The notes under the pieces were generated by a model that made no database searches, was not told the origin of the DNA, and worked only from the letters and a program-made list of their open reading frames with translations. Made by a program: the position numbers and the translations under genes. A stretch of 64,000 nt of DNA from Scylla paramamosain (Eukaryota > Arthropoda > Malacostraca > Decapoda > Portunidae), in assembly GCF_035594125.1 (NCBI RefSeq), contig NW_026973669.1, positions 664,501 through 728,500 on the forward strand, given 5' to 3'. Shown piece by piece: positions 49,600-59,700 of this stretch. Within the stretch, counting starts at the first letter, position 1; each line of letters starts with the position of its first letter.

Positions 49600-50804
49600 C
49601 ATATTTATAATGTAAGAAAATATCCCAATTTTCTAGTACCTGTCATCCATAAAATTTTGCTATCATATATAGTGTCTAGCATGATGTTGTATACCAGTTA
49701 ATTCCTTCACCCCTCCATCACCCACTGCACGTATGTCAGCTGTGTCCTCCACCAGTGATGCACCCGTTTCTCCTCTGTTACTAGCTACACTCGTATATTT
49801 CCTGGCCCCTACTACCATTCTATACACCTCATTTTCTATCCTATGTAGTCTGTCAATCTCTTAGTGAAATCTATCACACTTGCTCCATACATGATAGAAG
49901 GTATGACTACACTTTTCCAATAGGTCTTCTCCACCAAGAATTTGTTGCAGCTTTTAGCAGTTATACTGTATATTAAATTGGCTAGACTTTGTGCTTTCTT
50001 CACTATGGTCTTCTTGTGTTCTTGGAAGCAGAGTTTCTTATTATTGATTATAACATATAGATATTTGATTTTGGCTACCACCCTGATGGTTCCTATTTCT
50101 CTTATTTTTTTTTCCACAGACATTAAATATTATAAATCTTTATTTAATTATAGTCCAAGCTTCTTACTTATATTCATCAGGGTAACAATATTCTTTTCTT
50201 TTTTTTTTGCTTTTTCTAAATTTCCTGATAGTTGTAGAACATCATCCACAAAGAAAAAAAGTGTATTTATTTGGTCTCTCATCTTGGTATCCCATCTGTG
50301 TTTTCTGTAAATACTGATGCACTGAGCAATTTTGTCAGAGATTAGTTCTTTCTCTTCTTCTGTGAAGGGTATCCCATCAGATGACAATTGGTTCTCACAT
50401 GTGGCTGTGTTGATATGAATGAATCTCATGTTGGGCAACCTTCTTCCTAATTTCCTATTGATGCCATTCTTAATTTTGTTGAACTGAATTAGGTTTACAA
50501 GGTATTCATCAGGATATTCTTCTGGCTCTTCTAGCACTAAAACTATGAATGTATCACAGTTACTTTCAATTGCTTTTTTGATTTCTGTGATATTATCTAC
50601 TATGATGGTATCTTCCTCAATGTCATTGCTTCCTAACCACCAAATACATAGATTATGAGTCCAATTTAAAACTTCATTTAGCTTACTGTCCTCAAAGAAA
50701 GAATAGGCTTTACCTCCTGGTGCTCTAAAAATTCTCATTTCTGCTCCTTGCACATGCAAATCATGGGGCAGCTGACTATGCCCCACAACACTCACTCTTT
50801 CCAT
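49600..50804 (-). mobile_element. LINE with SGNH-hydrolase-like domain, internally deleted
   Basis: The minus-strand ATG at 50804 opens 218 codons. Residues 1-175 look SGNH-like: VVGHSQLP at the start, WWLGSNDI for the G-x-N-D block, and DGIPFTEEE where DGxHFT is usual. Without a stop the frame then runs into FFFVDDVLQLSGNLEKAK, the RT catalytic loop region, so the endonuclease and most of the RT are missing. A second frame (50123-49836) continues with EIGTIRVVAKIKYLYVIIN and YWKSVVIPSIMYG, then LHRIENEVYRMVVGARKY down to about 49700. A deletion derivative of a retrotransposon. Confidence 0.65.
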
Positions 50805-50809
50805 TCTCC

Positions 50810-51980
50810 CCTTTAGGGTGCCTCATTCCAGGTAACAGATTGTCCCACCACTGCCACCTGTTTAATGGGGGATTTCTTGGATTTTTATTTCCTTGGATTT
50901 TAATTAGTTTTATTACTCTGAGGTTTAGTTTTGGTTTAGAGTGATTAAATTGGAAGTTTTGTTTTATGTTTGTTTGCTGTTTAGCTTAAAAAGAAAAAAG
51001 AAGGTAGCTGCCAGCAGCCATGGGTATCTGCCTAATGGTATAATTATGTGTGATATGGTAGCTTGTCTTATTACTTAGCTGGAGGTCTATCAGGCACTGG
51101 AAAATCCCATGATAACCAGATTAATTCTTATTTGATATAAACATCTAAATAACAAACAAAGGTTTCATATTATTTTCCTCTGAATAAACATTAATATCTC
51201 TTGTAGTTAGCTCTGTTACTTTGGAGTTGTGGGACCCTTATACTGGGAAAATGACAATGCTCCTAATCAGTTCATAAGAAAAATAATTTAAATGAATAAG
51301 TTATAACAACTCATTTGAGTGTGCTTCAGGGTCACCTTAATTTTTGGTAAATAGCATCTTAGTTGTGTAGGTGTTACATCCAAATGTGTGTGCATCTCTG
51401 GTTTAATTTCTAGTACATAATGAAATTTCCTATCTAATCTTAATTTCTAAGTTTACATCCTGAATTTTATCCTTCCTCTAAAACTAAATAGATAACTGGT
51501 CAGGAAATTTACATGTTTCTTCTCTGTGAGCAACGGTGTCTGGTTAGGTCTCACACAAGTAATTATTATATAATAGGCATAAAAATGGGTTATTTTTATA
51601 TGAACAAAGTCTTTAAACAATACAGATTCTTTGGACATGACATACATAATTATTAGCAACAATCTCATTCAGTGTCTGACAGCCGACACCTATGGCTGGC
51701 CTTTTTTAGGGGGCACTCTTCATACAAAACTAGTCCTTCCTCGTATTATAATGAATTTTTCTGCAATATCCCTTAAAGTTTAACACTCTTCTTTTCTTTA
51801 TGTTAAATAGTTCATTGAAGAGAAAGAAAGGTCCTGCTCTGCTTCGCTACTGAAGGTATGAGAAATGGGGCAGAAAGAAGAAAGCAGTATTCAAAGGAAA
51901 GAATAAAGGAAGCAGATTTACCAACAGAGAAGAAGGAAGCCAACACATCTGCCAAATTAGCATCAATTGTCTCTCAAATC
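50810..51980. other. No gene seen
   Basis: AT-rich sequence without a recognisable domain or repeat. Confidence 0.5.
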
Positions 51981-51982
51981 TT

Positions 51983-52504
51983 ATGATAACAACCAACAAA
52001 AGAAACGGAAAGAATATAGGGAGAAGCCCAGAGAGAGAGGCAACAAGTGACCTCCAGCAAATACAAGCGGTCTCTGACAGCCACTCAGAACAGCCTCACT
52101 CGGACCCCCAGGTTCCCTACCACCAAACTCAGAACAACCAATTAGCCCTGAGGGGCCTCCCAGAAGGGGCAGGAGTTACACACCACCACAACCACTACCA
52201 CATAACTCCAGCCCTGACTCAGAACAACCAAGAAGCCATGATGGGCCTCCCAGAAGGGGCAGGAGCCACACACCACCACAATCACCAGATGGGAAGCACA
52301 GGGAAGCAAAGCCAGACCAGCAGGAACTGGAAGAACAACTGGCTAACAATACTGTTTGTCTCAAACAAAGAAGTAACCATCTTTTATTATGAGGAGATTC
52401 CAGCAGGGAAATATATAGAAGGTGGGGCAATAAAACAAACAAGAGAAAACAGCCTCAGTCACAGGTGTTGTAGTCCACAATGGCTGTGGCCTCAACAGAA
52501 CTGA
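51983..52504 (+). other. Unidentified open frame with internal 90-bp duplication
   Basis: 174 codons rich in Gln, Asn, His and Pro. A 90-bp segment starting near 52127 and 52217 is tandemly duplicated; both copies encode GLPEGAGxTHHHNH. In another frame the same DNA reads GPPRRGRSYTPP, equally coding-like, so the true frame is unsure. No family was recognised; a retroelement gag is possible. An AATAAA follows at about 52788. Confidence 0.3.
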
Positions 52505-52827
52505 AAAAGAGCTACCTGTAGGCTGTTCCTGGTCACCCAAGTGCCCGCGAGGCACAGATAGCTGCAGTTAAGGGAACGGCCACCATCCTGAAGAGAGTCC
52601 TCGGATGCAATGCTCCCCAGGAAAGAAGTACAAAGGTGATGCTTACAGCAGTGTTTCTATAGCAAGAGTGGTGTTGCCAGACACATCCAAACACACCTGT
52701 GGAGGGTGAGGTGTTGTGGATGTGCTGGTGGTGTGTTAGTCACTTGAAGTGACTAGTGTTTGTGTACTTGGTACTCAAGTGTGTTTGGAATAAACTTTAG
52801 TTGCTAGAATGCTGAGCTATATCACAT

Positions 52828-52829
<2 letters not shown>

Positions 52830-52873
<44 letters not shown>
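52830..52873. repeat. (GT)n microsatellite
   Basis: About 43 bp of GT dinucleotides. Confidence 0.95.
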
Positions 52874-52874
<1 letters not shown>

Positions 52875-53139
52875 GGGCGTCACTCCTCCAGAGTTTTCAT
52901 CCCTGATCGTGTACTGGATGCGTGACAAAGCCAGCCTAGCCCTCCGCTGTTTGCTGCTGGTTAAAAGAGGCTGCACGTCAAGAGGCTTCCCCTTCTGCCT
53001 CGCCACTCTCAGGACTCAAACCAATGCCTTCTTGGCTGTGTGCTGACCACTCCACTTTGCGGTATGTGTGTGTGTGTGTGTGCAAATTGGCAGAGATAAA
53101 ACTTTAAAAGTCACACAAAGTATAATATGGTTGGAAGCC

Positions 53140-53530
53140 GTATTCCTTACAAGAGTTAAAAGTTTTTTGAATTTCCAGTCACAAGAAAGGCTTCTATGAA
53201 GAGGGGATCTGACACAGGTACTGAAGCAGGATAAGGGATACAATAGGAGTTATGTAGACAAGATGCTTAGGGTTATTAATCAGGAAGAGAAATACTGGCT
53301 TCAAGCTTGATAAGATTAGATTTGAATAATGTAGAAAGAAGTTTGTCCCTCAAACAGAGAGGAAACAACAGGAATAGACTCAGTAACTGGGTTGTCAGTG
53401 GCAGGTTAATAGGGAGCTTTAAAAAGATGGGGTAATGTTATGGCTAAGGGTGACAGATGAATGTTGATAGGTACTGTTCTGCCATGTGTGAGCCTACTGG
53501 CTTCTTGCAGCTTCACACATTTACTTATCC
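53140..53530 (+). mobile_element. LINE 3' coding tail, decayed
   Basis: GACAAGATGCTTAGGGTTAT, ATCAGGAAGAGAAATACTGG and GCTTGATAAGATTAGATTTG, then a GTGTGAGCCTACTGGCTTCT end, match the other tails of the family. Several stops. Confidence 0.6.
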
Positions 53531-53562
53531 TTTATTAATGCATTTGTAGATTCACCAGTACT

Positions 53563-53667
<105 letters not shown>

Positions 53668-53869
53668 CTTCATGTCCACCAGGCTCTGTCTCCTATGAGA
53701 TGTCAGAACAGCAGCAGCTGATCCTGCAAAAATGAATGGAAGAAAAATGGACCAATGTAGACACTAAGGAATATAACTGGGGTGGTGTGGACAGATCCTT
53801 GGAGTGAGTAGTGAAGACATGCCAGGAAGCTGATGAGGACAGGACAGAGAGATTTGATGAAGGTACTGG

Positions 53870-54180
53870 TGAAGTGTCCTAAGGAATATATCAAGGGTAA
53901 CTAAGAGGGGATCTGCTGGAGGTACTGCAGTGTCCTATGGGATGTAACAAGGGTGACTAAGAGGGGATCTGCTGGAGGTACTGCAGTGTCCTATGGGATG
54001 TAACAAGGGTGACTAAGAGGGGATCTGCTGGAGGTACTGAAGTGTTGTATGGGATGTAACAAGGGTGACTAAGAGGGGATCTGCTGGAGGTACTGAAGTG
54101 TCCTATGGGATGTAACAAGGGTGACTAAGAGGGGATCTGCTGGAGGTACTGCAGTGTCCTATGGGATGTAACAAGTGTGG
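53870..54180 (+). repeat. 56-bp tandem repeat, five copies, in a LINE tail
   Basis: CTAAGAGGGGATCTGCTGGA starts at 53901, 53957, 54013, 54069 and 54125, an exact 56-bp period. The unit contains GATGTAACAAGGGTGA, the CNKGD segment of the LINE tail. Copies differ only by single substitutions. Confidence 0.95.
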
Positions 54181-54199
54181 TGTGGACACATCCTTGGGG

Positions 54200-55065
54200 G
54201 TAGTAATCAGGACAGGAATGAGGGAGTCTGCTGGAGGGCTGGTCAGGGTATGGGAGGGAAGGAAAGAGGACAGGCCTGGCTTTTGATTCCATATACTTCT
54301 CGGGTGAAAATATTTTCAAAGCTGCGAGTGTTAAAAATTCCACGGCATTTGTAAATGTTGGTGGCAACCTAGCCAAGGTTACTCTACAATCTTTACAAAC
54401 ATTCAGTTAACAAATATTCAGAGCTGTAAATGAAGCCATTTTTCTTTTATTATGCTGATTTATGAATGCATGGTTTTGCATTAAGGAACATGAATAACAA
54501 AAAATGTCTTAAAATTTATTGAGAAATGCATTCAATAGAAAACATGTATCATTGATCTTAATTTATAAAGTACTTTTACAAATGGGTTTAAAGAAATACA
54601 ACTCATTCAAGATTTGCTATTCCCCTTTCTGTTTAAGTTGAACATGAATGGTAAACAGAAACAAGTAGAGATGATGATAGTCTAACAAAAGGAAAGGGAG
54701 ATGGTGGGGGCCCTCTCTTGGCCCATTACAACCTGCCAAAACAGATATTATAGCACCCTAATATTACACCACCCTAATATTACACGATGGATATTCAAGC
54801 TGGATTTCTCTACTTAATTCATTTCTTTCTAACTTCTTGTAACTCAAACACCTTTGAACTAAAATAAGCCAACCTTTTCTACTCAGTGTTTTGGGAAGAG
54901 CAGTGAGGCACGATTCTGTTTTTCGTTTCTTGTCTTTTTTTTTTTATTTATTTTCCTTATTTGGTTCACTTGCATCAATAGATAAATACACTAAAAGAAA
55001 GACAAACTTATGAACTTTTTGTTTGCAAACTGTACAAGTGTGTAGTCATTCATCTTACATGTGGT

Positions 55066-55070
<5 letters not shown>
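54200..55070. other. No gene seen; possible poly(A) region of the downstream-ending MATH gene
   Basis: AT-rich. On the minus strand AATAAATAAA lies at 54943-54952, about 285 bp beyond the stop at 55236, and could be the polyadenylation signal of that gene. A (CT)n array lies between them at 55071-55140. Confidence 0.4.

Positions 55071-55140
<70 letters not shown>
55071..55140. repeat. (CT)n microsatellite
   Basis: About 70 bp of CT dinucleotides. Confidence 0.97.
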
Positions 55141-55144
<4 letters not shown>

Positions 55145-55235
55145 GTGTTCACCATATCGAACTTTCTGATTTCCCCATTGTTCATATTTAGAAATCCACA
55201 ACTTATAATGTCAATTCCTCCATAATCCTCCTTTC

Positions 55236-55437
55236 TTATATATACATATGTAAATTCTTCTGGGCATATAAGCCTTCATACTTGTTCATGTCCTCGTCAT
55301 CGCTGTCTTCGTCATTGTAGTCTTTGTCATCGCTGTCGTCGTCACTGTCATTCTCATTGACGTCACTGTTACAGTCCTCATCCTTCCTGCCGCTGGTGAC
55401 ATGCGGGGGAGGCACAGCGAGGGTCTGCGTTGGCGCC
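55236..55437 (-). CDS. MATH gene exon 5: acidic C-terminus and stop
   Basis: Acceptor CCATTGCAG. The exon completes an Arg codon, then encodes APTQTLAVPPPHVTSGRKDE and an Asp/Ser/Asn-rich run, ending KYEGLYAQKNLHMYI and a TAA. There is no counterpart in USP7, which continues into the protease at this point. Confidence 0.75.
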
Positions 55438-56719
55438 CTGCAATGGAATGGCCACATTAGCTGTAATGCAGCAGCACCCAGGTAGTGTGACACCCCTTGC
55501 TTGTTTATGTTTTCACTATGCAGTGGTATCCTTGCATCCAGTGTGCAAGTCATTGAGTTCTCCTTACCTCACCAGTCTGTCACTGCTCCAGTTGATGACA
55601 TAGGGCGGGGCTGTCCTGAGCCGTACCTGTGAGAGGAAGGAGAGGTGTGGTAGTGAGGAGGTTGTGTAATGCTGGGAAGACAGAGAGAGACAGCGATAGA
55701 GCACTGCTGTTTTATTTATTTATTTATTTTTTTTTGTAAGAGGGACACTGGCCAAAGGCAACAAAAATCCAATAAAAAAAGGGCCCACTGAGATGCCAGT
55801 CCTCAAATAGGGTCTGAAGTGGTAGTCAAAAATTGAAGGATAAGTGTCTTGAAACCTTCCTTTTCAAGGAGTTCAAGTCATAGGAAAGTGGAGATACAGA
55901 AGCAGGCAGGGAGTTCCAGAGTTTACCAGAGAAAGGGATGAGTGATTGAGAATACTGGTTAACTCTTACATTAGAGAGGGACAGAATAGGGGTGAGAGAA
56001 AGAAGAAAGTTTTGTGCAGTGAGGCCATGGGAGGAGGGGAAGCATGCAGTTAGCAAGATCAGAAGAGCAGTTAACATAAAAATAGTGGTAGAAGACAGCA
56101 AGAGATGCAACATTACAGCAATGAGAAAGAGGCTGAAGACAGTCAATTAGAGAAGAGGAGTTGATGAGACGAAAAGCTTTTAATTCCACTCTGTCTAGAA
56201 GAGCGGTAGGAGTGGAACCCCCCAGACATGTGAAGCATACTCCATACATGGACGGATAAGGCCCTTGTACAGAGTTAGCAGCTGGAAGGGTGAAAAAAAA
56301 CTGGCGGAGACATCTCAGAACACCCAACTTCATAGAAGCTGTTTTAGCTAGAGATGAGATGTAAAGTTTCCAGTTTAGATTACAAGTAAAGGACAGACTG
56401 AGGATGTTCAGTGTAGAAGAGGGCGACAGTTGAGTGTCACTGAGGAAGAGGGGATAGTTGTCTGGAAGATTGTGTTGAGTTGATAGATGGAGGAATTGAG
56501 TTTTTAAGGCATTAAACAATACTAAGTTTGCTCTGCCCAATCAGAAATTTTAGATAGATCAGAAGTCAGGCATTCTTTGGGTTCTCTTCATGAACTGTTT
56601 ACTTCCTGAAGGGCTGGATGTTACAAAAAGACGTGGAAAAGTGCAGGGTGGTATCATCAGCGTAGGAGTGGAGTGATGTGAGATAATCACACTCTTATCA
56701 AGTCTGATCCCACACTTGT

Positions 56720-56754
<35 letters not shown>

Positions 56755-59700
56755 GTGTAGTGTAGTGGTTAACTCGCTTGGCTCACAGCCGTGAAGGCCT
56801 GGCTTCAAATCCTGGATGTACTGAGGCAAATTGGTGAGCCTCTTAATGTGTAGCTCCTGTTCATCTAGCAGCAAGTAGGTACAAGATGTAACCTGAGGGG
56901 TTGTGACCTCGCTGTTCCGTTGTGTGGTGTGTGAGTGGTCTGAGTCCTACCTAGATATAGGTCAGTATGCGCTCTGAGCTCTTTCTGTATGTGAGGGATA
57001 TACGTGCACATTGAGCCGGCTTAACTACCTACATCCTGCTGGTCTCTTTACATATGCTCTGACAGCCTTGTTATACACGTAGTTTAAGTCTGCTGATCTC
57101 GTTACTACCCCTGGTCCCAGGCAGCTAAATACACCGGCCCTTTGTCTGATTTGCTGAAGAAGACTGTTCCTGAACCCTTGGTCTGGAGTGAAAACTTGTT
57201 GGTGCAGTTCAAACACCTGAAGGACAAGTTGGTCTCGCCATCAGTGCTCTGTCTGCCAAACCCAGATCTGATCTTCATCCTGAGGACCAATGCCTCCAGC
57301 CGTGGGATTGGAGCAGTCCTTCTCCAATACTACGACGACTGTCCCCATCCCGTCGCCTACGCCAGCTGGAAGTTACTCGACCATGAAACAAGGTACTTCA
57401 CGATTGAGTGGGAGTGCCTTGCGATTGTCTTTGCTGTCAACCGGTTTGATTTCTACCTTAGCGGTAAGGAATTTATCTTGGAGGTGGATCACAAGCCTCT
57501 GTTGTACCTGTCAACCTTCAAAAGGAAAGGAAAGATCGACTACTTCATTGGGCTTTGTCCCTTCAAGTTTATAAATTCAGAGTCATTCATGTGGAAGGAA
57601 AAAATAATTTGGGTGCTGACCTGCTAAGCAGATCTTCCTAACTCTTAATCTACTTCCAGCAGATTCTTGTTTGGGGGGGCTGTGTAAGGGATATACATGC
57701 ACATCGAGCTGGCTTAACTACCTATGCCTTGCTGGCCTCTTTACATACGCTCTGCCAGCCTTGTTATACACATAGTTCAAGTCTGCCGACCTCATTACTA
57801 TCCCTGAACCACCCTACTCCCTGGTACCCAGGGATTCCGAGGCAACACCACAGCCAGGCTGGCGAGCCAGGGCAGACACCAAACTGCCTCCACACAGAAC
57901 ACACCTCGCCTTCTCTGTCTCTCGCTGGTTCCTCGTCTCACCTTGGAAAGCTGCACGCCTGGGGTTCGTGCTGTTTCTCCCCTTTGGCTCTACCAGCTGA
58001 CCAAAGGGCTATTAGGGCATTCCTGGCTATAACATCTTATTTCTGAGGGCGAGAAATCGTGGCCTCTTGTTTTCCCTCACACTATAGGGGAATGGTTGGC
58101 TGAATGACCAGCAGACGACCCTGCATGAATGATATGCACACACACAATGGGTACTAGACTTGAATGACTTTAGCTGTGAAGAAATGCTTGACAAACTGGA
58201 GCTCTCAACACAAGAGGAGAGATGAAAATGAGGTGACGTGATCGTGACGTACAAATGTGTAGAGGGAAAAGAAAAAACTGGTATCATGGATTTTGTGGTG
58301 CCACAACAATCAACATTTGGAGGACACAGTATGAAAAAATAAAGGGAAGAAAAATACGAGGAAATATAGTCTTCCTGACAGAGCAGGCAACCAGTGGAAT
58401 GCAATGACTGACCAAGCTATGTGTGCAAAGAACATTCACAATTTGAAAGATAAATGAGACAAATTAATTTTAAAAGACAGGACATAACAAGCTTGATTCA
58501 GTCCTGTAAAAATGCAATGAAGCAAGAACATGAGAGAAGTGGGTGAAAAGTCTACAGCCTGTAACTCTTTCTGTGTATACCAAATGGAAATTAATTGTGG
58601 GGAGCAAGGCCCAAGACCCAAGCTCCAGTGCATGCCTATCACAAAAATACAAAGGCAAGTAAGACAAACCTTAAAGGTGACCGCGTCGTCCTCAATGTAC
58701 CCGTGGTGAGGGTTCAGAACATTCTCCCAAAGCATGAACTGGTTTACTATCCCCAATCTGACATTCTTTTGGAACAAACATTCTATTCCTGAAAGCACAG
58801 AGAGTCTTACATTGCAGTATTATTTCTAATTGGCATCCATAGCATTTTTTGTATTTTCATTTATCCAATATTTTCTTCCAACATTTCCTGTTAAATAAAT
58901 CAATCAGTGCAGTCACATCTCTTGGACATAATGCCAAGAAAAGATGAAGATCAATGTATTACGCAAGATAAGGAGGGAAAGCAGTGCTCTGTGAACTGTT
59001 ACGAACAAACTTCAGTACTTACCCACGACGTGCGGAGCCTGCTTCCTGTTGACGGGCAGGAGGGAGAAGTCAGCTATGCCATAACAGGCCCAGAAGGCTG
59101 CGCCCCAAACGCCCTCACACCGCAACCCAACGGAAAGAAATTTTTTTTCTTTTTTTTCATTTTCATTGAATGGCACGGTGATTGGGCCAGCTCTGATCAT
59201 CCAGGGCATGCCATGCAGCCAGCACGGTGCTGACCACAGCGGCATGTTCACCTTGCTGAAGTTCTTGACGTGGAATTGGAACGTGGCCTCCAGAGAAAGC
59301 TTATCTGATTGTGGGAGACACACCTGAGCTGAGAACTGAGGGGTGGTGTAGTGCATTGGTGTTCCACATTTTAGATGAGATGGCCAGTGTATGATGAGGG
59401 CTTCATGTTACCTTCAATGTGCCACTTCACTAGGCTAGCTAGCTACACATATGCAAAAGCCTACTCATCATTATAATTCCTAACTATAATATAAAGTTCA
59501 CATATAATTTTAATGATATGCTCTGTGTAATTTTAATTATAATATACTTTTATATATATTCATAGGTAAACACTTTAAATGCTTTAAAGTGTTTAGCTCA
59601 TAGGTAGCCAGAAAACCCCCCACTTGCACTATTTAGCATGCCTTGAGAAGAGTAAGTACTAACCCGTCACTGAGACTGACGGAGTAGCTTCACGTTTCAC

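Larger units (their letters stand above)
56753..58135 (+). mobile_element. tRNA-derived SINE, split by a Gypsy element
   Basis: The head at 56753-56989 has an A-box-like TAGTGTAGTGGTTAACTCG and a B-box-like GGCTTCAAATCCTGG at tRNA spacing, then a SINE body (ACCTGAGGGGTTGTGACCTC, CTGAGTCCTACCTAGATATA). The body resumes at 58082 with GGGGAATGGTTGGCTGAATG and ACCAGCAGACGACC. The intervening 1092 bp are an LTR retrotransposon. Confidence 0.8.

Noticed and set aside
52650..52880. Possible LTR after the 51983-52504 open frame (AATAAA at about 52788, (GT)n, TGTTG ends)
   Set aside because: No second copy, inverted termini or target duplication could be found, so there is not enough to call an LTR.
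56753..56830. tRNA gene
   Set aside because: A- and B-box-like words are present, but the cloverleaf stems do not pair well and a SINE body follows; it is the tRNA-related head of a SINE.
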